This document shows, piece after piece, positions 19,019 through 30,382 of a stretch of 64,000 nucleotides of DNA. A program made the translations under genes and the position numbers. The DNA comes from Pomphorhynchus laevis (lineage: Eukaryota; Acanthocephala; Palaeacanthocephala; Echinorhynchida; Pomphorhynchidae), in the NCBI GenBank assembly GCA_012934845.2, contig WNNJ02002688.1, positions 62,001-126,000 on the forward strand. The letters are read 5' to 3'. The stretch's first letter is position 1. Each line of letters opens with the position of its first letter. Under the pieces are notes generated by a model. That model was not told the DNA's origin, made no database searches, and saw only the letters and a program-made list of their open reading frames with translations.

Positions 19019-21859
19019 GTCAATCTCGCTCCTAAGCATACTTTTCGTCTTAGTCTATTCAACACTCGCTCCATTCTTCATAAAGCTGATATGCTTCTCG
19101 ATATCTTCGATCAATTATCTATCGATATTCTCTGCATTACCGAATCCTGGCACTCTGACTCCGACGATCTTGCTATTCGTCGTCTATGTCGCTCTGGTTG
19201 TTCTCTAGTTGAATCAGCTCGTCCAAATTGCCTCTCATACATCTACTGCTTCTAACCATGGCGGTATTGTTGCCATTGCTCGTCCGCCATTGTCTTTACG
19301 TAAAATTAACGTTAACATCCGTTACACCTCGTTCGAATTACTCATATGCAGATTATCAACTCCTTTCCTTCTGGAACTTGTGATTGTATACCGTCCAGGT
19401 TCAGTTGACCCATCACGTATCTTCTTTAACGACTTTGCAGATCTTATGTCTCACTGTTCATTGTCTTATACTCCTTCTTTTGTTCTCGGTGACTTTAACA
19501 TTCGGCTTGATCGCCCGGCTGACTCTGACTCTATCACTTTAACAAATCTTTTTTCTGATTTTAACTATAAATTACTTTCAACAAGCCCAACTCATATTCT
19601 CGGCGGTGCTCTCGACATCATTGCTGTCCCTATCTGCTTCAATGACTATACTTCCTTAACAATTACTGATTCCGGTTTGTCCGATCACTTCCTCACCAAG
19701 TCGACCTTCTCCGCCTCCACCAATATCCACACCAAGTCGACCCTGGAAACTTCTCGATATCCCTATTCTCTGCACAGCCTTACTCAATTCTTCACTCTTT
19801 TCACTTCCTCTTAAATATCTCTCTCCCGATGATCCCTGCATACTGTTTGATTCTGAACTTATGTCTATCATCAATAAACTTCTGCCTAGTCGACTTCGAC
19901 GCTCTCAGCGCTTGCGCCATGCTCCCTGGTTCGATTTTGACTGTAGTCTTTCTAAGCGTCGACTCGGTCACTCTTTTCCTGTGTATACTCGCTTTCTTAA
20001 ACGTTCTCCCAACTCACTCCCTCCAAATCTCCGTGATTCCTACTTTTCTCTACGCCGTTCACATCTTATTCTTATACGTACTAAACGTACTATCTTTTAA
20101 CGAAATCAACTCGAGTCATCTTCAAACTCTAAATCTTATTGGAAAATCTTAAACTCAATTCTTTCACGATCATCTACTTCTTGTAATATAAATCCTGATG
20201 AATTTTCTTCTTATCTACAAACTAAGCTATCTAATTTACTTTCCCTACTACCCGTAGCCCCCTTGTACCCACTCTTCTCTTTAAATACTTCCCTCCCAGA
20301 ACTATTCCACCTTCTTCCCGTTTCGTCTGATGAAGTTTCTTCGGTTCTGCTGTCATTACCTAATAAAACCTCTCCTTCTGACCCAATTCCCACTCACTTG
20401 CTTAAAAATATCTGCTCCTCTATCTCACCCTTCCTAACCACATTGTTCAACTTGTCCATCCGTAGCCGTACATTTCCTTCCATCTGGAAATGCGCCACTG
20501 TTAGCCCTCTCATCAAAAAGCAATCTCTCGACTCCTCACTAATATCTTCGTACCGTCCAATCTCACTTCTCCCAACCCCCTCATAACTCCATGAGCGTCT
20601 CATTCTCAAGCAAGTTAATACATATCTCTTTTCCTCTAACTTGTTTCCTCCCTTCCAAGCCGCTTTTCGCTCTAATCACTCTACTGAAATTGCCTGTCTT
20701 AAAGTTTATAACGACTTACTCATATCGCGCGATCATAAATTATGTAGTGTCATAGTTTCTCTTGATCTATCGTCTGCTTTTGACATCGTCGATCACTCGA
20801 TTCTTCTACATCGCCTTCGTCATGATTATGGCTTCTCTTTACCCACTGTATCATGGTTTTCTTCATATCTATCAAACCGTACATTTCGCGTCTATTCTAA
20901 CTCTTCTCTCTCCCATCCTTCATCCATCCCGACCGGTGTTCCACAAGGCTCCGTATTAGGCCCTATGCTTTTCTCTCTTCTTCTCGGTGACTTGTCTTCG
21001 ATTTCTCATAAATTTAACGTCCATGTTATGCAATATGCTGATGACATTCTCATCTATGCTCACGCACCTGCTTATCGTATTCATGATCTTAGTGTTTCTG
21101 TTTCCAGCTGTCTTGTCTCAATTTCCAATCATCTTTCGTCCCTTCGTCTTTCTCTGAATCCTGATAAATCTAAAATTATGTGGATCCTACCTCGAAGCTT
21201 CGGCGTAGAACCTCCTTCCGTATCACTAAATTCTACAATTCTTCCTATCGTTGATAATCTCGTTTTCCTAGGCTTTCATTTCGACAACCGACTTTCACTT
21301 AAACCTTTCGTTAGTGATAAAGTACGCTCATTTACCTTGATAATCCGCAATCTCCGTCAGGTTCGTAGATTGATCGATTTCCCTTCTTGTAGGACTCTCA
21401 TATCTTCTCTTCTTTTCTCAAGACTTGATTACTGTCTTAGTCTATTCTCCAACTCACCTAAATCCACTCTTCTTCCTACGCATCATCAACGCTGCCGTCC
21501 AAGTTCTCCTCCGTCTTCGTCGTTTTGATCATACATCCCACTATCTTGTTCCTCTTGATTGGCCTACCATTTATTGTCGTATTCAAATTCGTCTTCTTAT
21601 CATTGCTTTTCGCCTTATAACTTCTCATACCCCTTCATTTCTCAACCTTCCTTTTCTCGACAATTCTCGTACTGTGTATTGTGCTCTGCGTTACCGTAAT
21701 TCCCTTCTTTTACATGTCCCAAACTACTCTACCTCCTTTGGACTCCGCTCCTTCATTGTGGCTGCTCCTCTATCGTGGAACCATCTGCCCATTCATATAC
21801 GGCAATCAACTTCCCTGCCGTACTTCAAACGACAAATCCAATTTTATTTCAACAATTAA
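18983..21859 (+). pseudogene. A2 ORF2: endonuclease-reverse transcriptase, several frameshifts
   Basis: ATG 18983, opening MASHLSPLSSSLV as in A3. EEP motifs LFNTRSILHKADM, ITESWHSDSDD and VLGDFNIRLD; RT motif A IVSLDLSSAFDIVDH, motif B TGVPQGSVLGPMLF, catalytic QYADDILIY. The C-terminus has PLSWNHLPIHIRQS, ending at 21859. It is broken into about six open segments by frameshifts. A3 shows what the uninterrupted first 600 residues look like. Confidence 0.8.
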
Positions 21860-21965
21860 CTAATTACCTGTGACCTTTGATGTTCTTTTTTTTGTTTGTT
21901 TGTGGTCATGTAAGCGTGCATTTTGCACGCATTTGCCACGTTAAATAAATTATTGTATTATCGTA

Positions 21966-23345
21966 TTATTTTTATTTCGGATGACTGTGTTGCCATCCCT
22001 AACTATTTTCTAATACGTTCGGATCGCTCATGTGGTAAACGTGGAGGTGGGGTAGCCGCCTATGTGCGAAATAGTCTCCTGGTATCGAATATCTCGGATT
22101 TTCGCGACGATATTGGTTATTCCTTTGAAAGTCTTGCTTTTACACTGGGAAATAGTCAACGATCCCGATTCTGCGTCCTTTACCGTTCTCCGTCATATGA
22201 ATTAAAATTTGACTCTCTTAAATCACATTTGCTGAGTTTATCTTCGTATCCTCTTATTTTGCTCCTGGGTGACTTCAATATCCCCCAAATAGACTGGAAA
22301 AATAGTCATCCACGACCAATTCACGGAATTGGGAAAGTACTGAGTGACTTTCTGTTACTCGAGATGCTACTAGTTCAACATATTAAAGAACCTACTTGTG
22401 CGACAGGGACGCCTTCTATACTCGATTTGGTCTTTACTAAGTGTTTGGGTGACGTTTCAGGTGTTCGTTATGACGCACCAATTGGCAATAGCGATCACTG
22501 TGTACTCTCTATGCGACTGTCGCTGTTCAACATAGCCTCACAAAACTCTAATTTTAAAAAACGTTGTTGGTTCGACAGAGAGCTTCTCGATGCTATCAGA
22601 TCCCGCAACAAATTGTGGCGCGAATGTAGGCGTTCTCCTGCTTCCAAATGTGCCTACATCCACTCTCGGAACTTATGCAATCGGCTAAAATTTCAGAAAT
22701 GCTATTCGTACGAAGATAGTATCGTCAGGGATGCATCTTTGAATCCTAGGAGGTTTTGGTCTTATGTAAGAAACAACAGAACACTTGTCGCCACAATTAG
22801 CTCAATCCAAACGCCAACTGAAACTTTGACCGATCCGTCTATAATTGCTCAACATTTAGCTGATGGCTTCTTGGTACAGGCTTTGACCTCTAACAAATTG
22901 CATGACTTTAGTTGGAAGTATGTTCCGGTTGCTCATCGGTGTTGTGTTCGTCCACTCAGAGTGGATGAGGTGTTGAACGAGGTTATGAAGCTCGATTCGT
23001 TTACATCTCCGGGACCAGACAATATTGCCCCCTTCCTCGTCAAATCCCTAGCGAACGAACTGAGCAATGATTTAACTATGTTCTTCAGATACAGCTTAGA
23101 CACATCTTGGAATCCTGACAGTTGCAAGTGTGCAATTGTGGTGCCTATTCCCAAAAAGCATCCTGCTTGCTTTTGCGCGGACTTTCGGCCCATTAGCTTG
23201 ACTAGCGTGTTCTGCAAACTTTTAGAAAGAATCATTGCTAGTAGAATCAGGGATCATTTGGATCGTAATCACATATTGGTTGAATCTCAAGATGGTTTCA
23301 GGATCGGAAGTTCATGTCTTACTAACCTACTAACTGCGCGTGAAT
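21966..23345 (+). pseudogene. LINE B2: EEP nuclease and first half of RT
   Basis: Begins inside the EEP domain (ISDDCVAIPNYFLIRSD) right after A2. It includes GKRGGGVAAYV, YRSPSYELKFD, LLGDFNIPQIDW, ILDLVFTK and GNSDHCVLS. Part of the linker is missing between about 22540 and 22560. The RT begins with PGPDNIAPFL, AIVVPIPKK, FRPISLTSVF, then QDGFRIGSSCLTNLL, and is lost before motif A. It shares an open frame (21923-23446) with the A2 tail, giving a chimeric frame of no likely meaning. Confidence 0.8.
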
Positions 23346-23533
23346 TATCATGGATAGAATTATCCATGTTTGGGTTAAAACTGGATGCCCGCAACATGTC
23401 GATTAACATGCGAGGATTTTCAGCAGCGACTACTAATAATTATTGAGAGTTCATCGTAGAATACCGATTAGTGTTTTCCCTTGATGTAGATTGCAAAGGC
23501 GACTCTAAACTATTTGTAATATATACATAAGAT
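23346..23533. other. Junction segment with a hairpin
   Basis: No coding content recognised. CATGGATA (23349-23356) and TATCCATG (23361-23368) form a perfect 8-bp hairpin at the point where B2 is lost. Confidence 0.5.
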
Positions 23534-25560
23534 CTAAACGAATCGACTAAACGGTTGATGCGATATCAACCACTCCTTAATTGTTAGTGATTGCTGAAGC
23601 GACAAAGAAGCATTATTTGGTTGATTAGATGTGGAGTGATATGCCGAAGGTCGTCGTGGAGACATGAGTCGCAGGACAGGCATGACAAACTCAGAATGGT
23701 AGTCTTTAACAACGGAAGCTGTCCGAATATTGGAGTCATGAACTACCTCAACTGACTGGGTCTCGGGCAATGCAAGGTTGCTCATAGAAAAGAGTTGCGG
23801 AGATGGGTCGTCACAATATCCAAGACTTTTCTCTAGTAGGGGTTGGTCCATCTCGTCAAGACTTTTGAAGATCGCTTTAGCATTTCCTCTCATCAGTGCG
23901 ACGGACACGCGCTGAAATAACTGACCCGCTGTACTGCAATACGGGGTACCGTTTCTACACGACATAGAACGAGCAATGAAACGAATTAGCTTTTCTCTTT
24001 TGGAGTTCCATCCTCCGTAAGTTTCAACAACTGCTGCCGCAAAACTATATCCATTCTCCTCTAAGTTTCGTTTATATTTCCTTTCCTTGACACATGTGGC
24101 ATACTTGCTTGCGGCACAGCCAGGGATCTCAGAAGCCATGGAAATATAAGCATTCTGTTGGGGGTTAGTTACAGCAAAATCCACTGCTAAAGGAGGGTTC
24201 TTATAAAATAGAATGTCCGCCGGTCTCTCTCGCAAACCACGAACTAGGTTGGGTACCTCCTTTGCCACCCTAAATCCAACAGAAACCGCTGCTTGAAAGA
24301 CTGTATCCCTCAAGCTATCATGTTGAATGCCGGGGGGACCTAAACTGGCATGTTAGGGTGTGGAAGCCGAATTTGTCTGCCATCCTAAGGCAGCGTCTGC
24401 ATTGATAATCACTGTTGCAGAGACATTTATAACCATAGACGTAGAAGCACAACAAATTCATTTGGTGCAAGTTTATATGTGTGGCTTTGCTAGGGACGGC
24501 CTGTAACCAAGCACACGCGTATGGGCATGAAACTTCCAATAATCGAGCAGTATTAAAGCGATTGGCATTCTCCAATAGCCTGCGGAGCGACACTTCGTCA
24601 ATGTGACAAGATAATCCTCGTTGATTTGTTTGCGGATTTCCTACATGCTGCGGAATAATAGATTTAACGAATTCCTACCCAGGGAAAGTTTTAGCGTCAA
24701 TGATTAATGGGCTAGCGACAGTGTCTACACTGGACAGGAAGGCTGCCTGAGAGTGTTGGAAGCAGCTTCGAAGGCCCAGTCCTCCCATCTTCAGCGGTAA
24801 GCAAGCTTGCATCCACGCCCACTTTTCGGGTTGAATAGAAGTGATAATGCTAAAACACTTAAATATCAAGCGGTCGAACTAACGGAAAAACTCTTCGGCG
24901 AAGGCGGGGTCTATAGTGCGCATTAAATGGTTTACCCGTGGAGCGGATGCGCAGCTACGAAGCAGGATGGATGCAACCTGTGGGTCAGGGAGATTTTCAA
25001 GCGAGTCTAGAGTTTGACGCAGGGATGGTAGTACAACATCGACAAGGTATCCCGAACAATGCTCCTTAGACTCGATGGGACTTCCAAGAATTGTAAAGTT
25101 TTTTGTAGTGTTAACCAATGTGATCCACGGGCATCTGTTATTTATCAAGTCGACCTTGTCAGCCCTACCAATTACTTCGATCTTTTTCCAGTTAATAGAC
25201 AGTCCAATCACAATCTTATTCCGTCGATCTTATTCCGTCGATCTTATTCCGTCGATCTTATTCCGTCGATCTTATTCCGTCGATCTTATTCCGTCGTCGA
25301 GGTACCACCTATTTAAGCTGATACCTTCAATCTCCGATATCTGGACCACAATCGGATCAATCGTCAGGCAAAACAGAATTGGACCAAGATGATCTCCTTG
25401 TTGTACCCCTCTTCGAGACTGAAGAGTTTTCAGGCTACCGAACCGAAGGCTCGAAGTAGTGCCGTAGCACTATGATGTCTATCGACTAATTTCTGGAAAA
25501 TTCCAACTGATCGCGTTGACGAAGGAATTCCGGTTCAGCGTATTAAAAGCGTTAGCCAAG
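23534..25560 (-). pseudogene. RLE-type retroelement: RT and restriction-like endonuclease, degraded
   Basis: Minus-strand fragments in order: RT motif A region (FVNLANAFNTLNRNSF, with the usual Asp replaced), motif B GVQQGDHLGPILF, WYLDDG, thumb with LPLKMGGLGLRSCFQHSQAAFL, a zinc knuckle (CRRC ... FGFHTLTC ... RH) near 24330, and the endonuclease core RPADILF...AVDFAVTNP near 24200-24130. This order (RT, knuckle, RLE) fits RLE-bearing non-LTR elements such as the R2/R4/NeSL groups; I do not assign the clade. At least four stops or shifts are present, and a 14-bp repeat expansion disrupts the YLDD region. Confidence 0.7.
25216..25297. repeat. 14-bp minisatellite inside the RT catalytic box
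   Basis: Six copies of TTATTCCGTCGATC (period 14, starting at 25216, 25230, 25244, 25258, 25272 and 25286) right next to the YLDD codons of the RLE element. The five extra units add 70 bp, which is not a multiple of three. Confidence 0.9.
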
Positions 25561-25589
25561 TTAACAAATTGAATTAGAAAGAAACAAAC

Positions 25590-26085
25590 CTAATATTTAA
25601 AAATATTTCAGTTTTATTAGTAGAAATACATTAATTTTTAGTACAAAAGATGAGCTGAATAATCGTATTTTAAATTATTTATAAATTAAAATTAAATAAT
25701 TAAGGAAAAAATAATTAAATAATAAATAATTATAAGATTTTATATAATTTATATTTATATTAACTTAAAATTTAAAATTGAAATTTAAAATAAAAGTCAA
25801 TTTTTATGAATTGACTAATAAATAAAATACAATGTATCTGAATAAGGATTAGAGGTTATCAGGAGGAATTGTTATGTTATCAGGTTTCGACACCTATTCA
25901 TCTAAACAACATTACAACAGTAATAAATAATTATATAGGATATTATATAATTTATATTTATAAAAGGTTAAAATTTAAAATTGAAATTTAAAATAAAAGT
26001 CAATTTTTATGAATTTACTGATAAATAACAAACGATGTTTTAGAATAAGAATTTGAGGTCATCAGGAAGAAATTTTAATCACGCC
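25590..26085 (-). mobile_element. PLE terminal repeats, two head-to-tail partial copies
   Basis: Two copies of the PLE 3' region in minus orientation. The shared block TTTAAAATAAAAGTCAATTT occurs at about 25786 and about 25988, a spacing close to 200 bp. A GATTAGAGGTTATCAGGAGGAA-like block follows the first copy and a shorter version the second. Head-to-tail terminal repeats (pLTR) are usual for Penelope-like elements. No coding part remains. Confidence 0.6.
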
Positions 26086-26302
26086 ACTTTTCCACGAATA
26101 TGCAACGATATCCATAAAGGAGAGAATTAAAGAGATGCACCCAATAATTAGCCAGCAAAGCAAATGTCGACTTCATATGTTGATCTAATATACATACACT
26201 TGAGAATATGTTCTCACTGATGGTACAAAGTGCTCTGAGAAATTGGCGGAAAACCTCGGGCATCCTATGCGGCAAGCGAGTACCAACAAAGTTGAAAGGA
26301 CT
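26086..26302. other. Short stretch, nothing recognised
   Basis: Between the PLE repeats and the Gypsy end repeat. A 66-codon open frame on the minus strand has no recognisable domain. Confidence 0.4.
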
Positions 26303-26391
26303 TGTTGTGACTTAATAACTGAATTATGTTTACATGTTTCTACTTTTACATATTTCTAGATATTGAATAAAGCCTAGTTTGGTTCATTACA
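26303..26391 (+). repeat. Left end repeat of the Gypsy element
   Basis: 89 bp, TGT...ACA, with an AATAAA signal. It is nearly identical to 36807-36895. Very short for an LTR. Confidence 0.7.
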
Positions 26392-26481
26392 ATTTATTCA
26401 ATATTGTTATTACTGATAGAGTGATATTTAAAGCCTTAACAGCTTACTCTACTTCCCAATTCGGACGATGTACAACAACAA

Positions 26482-27204
26482 TTGGAACACTGGCGATATC
26501 GTTTCGACGCGTTCATCGCTCGTTTGGAAACACCTACTGACGCTGATAAGCTTGATATTCTTATGAATCATCTCTCACACGCGCTTTTCGCGCGAGTTCA
26601 TGCTTGTAAAACGTTCGAAGATGCGATGGACATCCTTTCAAAATCGTTCATGGCAACCCGAAATCCTCTCTTCGACCGATACAAGCTATATACATCCAAG
26701 CAAAAGAATGATCAATCAGTCAAGGATTACATGGAAAATTTGGAATCCCTCGCTCGACGCTACACATTCAATCCTTTGGTTTCAGAGGAGCACCGGAATG
26801 CGATTATTTGCGATGCTTTCATTGCCGGAATTGCGTCTAATTTTATTAGACAACGGATTCTAGAGTCTAACTTTGTCGATCGCAATCAGGCATTTCAAAT
26901 GGCCCAGAAGATCGAACTAGCCAAATACAAGCTGCGTCGTTTAATGCATCTCAGTTACCCGATCAGACGACAACTCAAGACGAAGTTCAAATACATTCGA
27001 CGATTCACCGAGATTCCACGACTCCCTCTCGAGATGAAACTTCAGCGTTTGTTCAAAAATCTTAGCGAAAATGCATTTTCTGAAGTGGGCGATCACATCG
27101 GCGATCCGATTGTCCTGCTCGTGACGCTACATGTCATTACTGCAACAAACAAGGACATTTCGAGCGCGCTTATCTTACTAAGCAACAAAATGGTCGAAAA
27201 TTGA
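26482..27204 (+). pseudogene. Gypsy gag-like region (fossil)
   Basis: Encodes a retrotransposon gag-type helical domain with the run ARVHACKTFEDAMDIL, later QSVKDYMENLESLARR and FIAGIASNFIRQRIL. This pattern is common in Ty3/Gypsy (Mag-like) gag proteins, which form the particle. It lies right after the left end repeat, as expected. The region is part of a broken element. Confidence 0.65.
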
Positions 27205-27289
27205 CTTCACAGACAATTTTAGTAATCCAGTTGAACAACCGAACTGCTTCGCAGACAATCGAATGACAATTACAGGACTTACTAATTAC

Positions 27290-28800
27290 AGTTAGTTTAA
27301 AAAATAATGACATTAGAGCTCTAATTGACACGGGAAGTTCTTCAAATTTCACATACTCTAGATGTGCATCCGATCTCAAATTACGTACGTCCCGTGTAAT
27401 GCAAAAATCTCTTTGGCCGATCAGAGATGTCATTCGAGATGTCTCCGCGAATCTGTTGTATCATTCAACTATAACGAAAATACTTATCATTCTACGATTT
27501 TCGTAGAATAAAAAAATAGCCAAGAATGGCTTTCGTAGGAAAGCCATTCTTGTCCAAGCATTCATCCATCATCATAAATTGTGGCAATCCAAGTGGAAAT
27601 CCACTTGTCATTTGTACACTCAACGCAATGAAGATTGAACCTCCGAAACTCTTCCCTCCATATTGTATTTATTGGAAGCCTATAACTACCCCTACACGTA
27701 GACAATCCCCTAGAAATCTCGCTTTTATTAAGCTCGAAATCCAACGTTTGCTAAAAGAACAAATAATCGAACCTTCAATGTCTCCTTGGCGATCTCAGGT
27801 GTTGATTGTTCTCAGAAATAATAATAAATGTCGACTAGTAGTTGATTACTCTCAGACTGTAAACCGACTGACAGAACTAGACGCTTATCCTCTACCACCC
27901 ATAGATGATCTCATTGATAAAATGGCTACCCAAAACGTATTTTCGCGGATAGATATTAAAAACGCATACCTTCAGGTTGAACTACGAGAAGAAGAGCGAC
28001 GATTTACGGCATTTGAGGCAAACGGCAGTTTATATCAATTTACAAGAGTACCTTTCGGACTAGCCAATGCCGTTACAGTTTTCCAGCGACTTATTAACCA
28101 GAGTATCGAAACCGAATCACTAAATGGGACTTACGCCTACTTGGATGACGTTGTTATTCGCGAGAAGGACTTAAACGAGCATAACGAAAATCTCGAAAAA
28201 TTTACTGAAGCATCTAGAAAATACAACATCACATTGAACTATGATAAATGCGCATTTCAGGCAAAAACTATCCGTATTTTAGGGTATGATATTGGTAATA
28301 ACATCAAACGTCCTTACAGTGAACGAGTTGAGGCATTAAAGAATCTAAAAGTTCCATCAGAGAAAAAAGGGTTAAAACGCATTCTCGGACTGTTCTCTCA
28401 TTACGCAAAATGGATTCCACAGTTTTCAAAACGAGTAAAACCGTTAAGCACCGAAGAATTCCCATTGAATATTGACGCCTTTGGAGCCTTCGCTGACATT
28501 CGAGACTCTATCATTGAATCTAGCCTGGCTCCTCTAGATTTAAATAAACGTTTTGCTATAGAAACAGATGCATCGGAATATGCAATTGGCGTTGTCATCT
28601 CTCAACAATCTCGACCTGTTGCGTTCTTTTCGAAAACTTTGCAGCCTTCTCAATTAGAATGTCTTCTATCGAAAAGGAAGCATACGCGTTAGTTAAGAGC
28701 GTCCGATATTGGCGACACTATGTGGCATCTAATCCATTCGATATAATCACAGACCAGCTTTCAGTTTCGTTTATATTCGATAAACTACACCACGGTAAGA
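27290..28800 (+). pseudogene. Gypsy pol region: protease, RT and RNase H start (fossil)
   Basis: A protease-like segment with ALIDTGSSSNF lies near 27320. The RT follows: CRLVVDYSQTVNRLT, FSRIDIKNAYLQVELRE, VPFGLANAVTVFQRLI and the catalytic box TYAYLDDVVI. An RNase H start has FAIETDASEYAIG. Domain order is that of Ty3/Gypsy pol. The element is broken and was later invaded by a PLE at about 28850. Confidence 0.8.
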
Positions 28801-28879
28801 GAGACTAAATGGCTTACTTTGGCGAACAATACGATTGCGTCTAAAGGATCTATCCAAGCCGATCTCAAAATGAGAAGAC

Positions 28880-29225
28880 GAACTACCGGATGCTTTACAA
28901 TCAATAAGGAGCTTACTGAATTTGTCTTCATATGCAAAAAGCTTTATTATGATATACCAATGAAAGAGGTTAATTCTAATGATTTAAATGTAAATCCAAC
29001 ATATGAACGTAGTGAGTTGAGTTTAGAAATAATTATTACAAGTCACTGTTCTATAATGGATAAAAAGGGTATAAAGGTTGAATTAGATAATAAAACTATA
29101 CCTATATTATATTGGAATCCAAAATTACATAAAAATCCAATAAAACCTAGGTTCATATGTAGTGCGTTTAAATGTACATTAAAACCACTTTCTGTCTATA
29201 TGAATAAAATACTTAAAGTAATTAT
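28880..29225 (+). pseudogene. PLE reverse transcriptase, N-terminal part
   Basis: Reads ...IPILYWNPKLHKNPIKPRF, then KCTLKPLSVYMNKIL. The PKLHK..P..RFI motif followed by PLS is the diagnostic start of Penelope-like RTs. The frame runs on at 29226 into an (ATT)n stretch and then into unrelated RLE sequence, so the 451-codon open frame 28819-30174 is a chimera of three elements. Confidence 0.75.
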
Positions 29226-29234
29226 TATTATTAT

Positions 29235-30180
29235 TATTAATAAATCGGAATATGAATCATCTACTTCCCTATGCGCTCCATGTTTGGAAGGTTACTCCGG
29301 CGAATCACTAAAAGGAAAACAAGATACGATAATTAAACTAATCCGCGCTCAAAATATCTCCCGTTGTAAAATTAATCGCAATAATATTCTCGATAATTGC
29401 AATCATTTATTGAGAAGGTCAATAGAACACTCGTCAGTCAAAGGTGCATCATCATGGCTTTCAGTTTATCCATCGCATGAAAGGAATTCAAGGCTAAGCA
29501 ACGATGAATTTCGAGACGCTATGGCGGCGCGATACGGTTTTCTTCCAAAAAGCGCTCCGTCCTATTGTCAATGTGGTACAGTAAATTCTCTGGCGCACTC
29601 GCTTTCGTGTTCACTTGGTGGACTTCCATCTATGAGACATGACGTGGTACGGGATTTCTTAGCATACACGCTTACTGAGATATGTCCATCTGTACAAATC
29701 GAACCTCGACTGGCGCCTGTTTCTTCAAATGTAACTTTCTTGAAACAAACAACTACTAAGGATAAAGAAGCGAGATTGGACATATCATGCAACGGATTGT
29801 TTGGTGACAAGACGGAACGTACTTTAATAGATGTTTGCATTTTTAATGCGCTCGCGCCGTCGAATTTATCAAGGAATCCAAGTGCGTGTTTTGAGTATCA
29901 CGAAAGCCGAAAAAGAAATAAATATCTAGAAAGAATAACCGAAATTGAAAGAGCATCTTTCATTCCTGTTGTATTGTCGAACTCTGGAGGTGCAGGTAAG
30001 GGCACGGAAAGTCTTCTGAAAAAAATCGCGAATACTATCGCCGAAAGAGCAGAGGTTAAGTATTCGGATGTAATTTCAACGCTGCGTTGTAGAATAGGCA
30101 TCCGTCTCGCAAGGATGGTATCCCGGTGCATTAGAGGATCCAGATCGGCGTTTCATCGTCCAGTTTTTGCATAACTACAC
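29235..30180 (+). pseudogene. RLE-type retroelement 3' fragment, second type
   Basis: An open frame to 30174 with the order SSWLSVYPSHERNSRLSNDEFRDAMAA-like segment, zinc knuckle CQCGTVNSLAHSLSC..GG...RH, and endonuclease core ARLDISCNGLF...RTLIDVCIFN, then ERITEIERASFIPVVLSNSGG and a C-terminal RCRIGIRLARMVSRCIRGSRS. This C-terminal layout is common in cnidarian and other invertebrate RLE retroelements. The RT is absent (5' truncation). It differs in wording from the RLE element at 23534-25560, so two lineages are present. Its frame is intact where it survives. Confidence 0.7.
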
Positions 30181-30382
30181 ATACAGATAATTATTTTTTT
30201 TTGAATTGACAAATAGGGCCCATTAGAGGGTTACCTTTAATTTTATGTTTTACTAATAAAGAAAATAAATTAAAAAAAAAAATTAATTGACAACGAATTG
30301 AGCCGAGGCTCTTTACAAGTTGCTTCACAAAATAAAAAGAATAAAAAGAATAAGAGTCGTTTTGTCTCTCCATCATAATAAA

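Larger units (their letters stand above)
17215..21960 (+). mobile_element. LINE-A copy A2, full length
   Basis: 5' end TTGGTTTCTAATAAACATACA, two different minisatellites, ORF1, ORF2 and 3' hairpin (arms 21914-21919 and 21925-21930, loop ATTTT). It is flanked on the left by LINE-C (minus) and on the right by LINE-B2, so no simple empty site can be read. Sequence is very close to A3. Confidence 0.85.

Noticed and set aside
21923-23446. 507-codon gene starting in the A2 3' hairpin
   Set aside because: Accidental fusion of the A2 tail with LINE B2. B2 lacks the RT palm.
28819-30174. Single 451-codon fused RT-endonuclease gene
   Set aside because: The frame crosses Gypsy, PLE and RLE sequence and an (ATT)n stretch. 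The PLE part continues at 34931, showing that the fusion is accidental.
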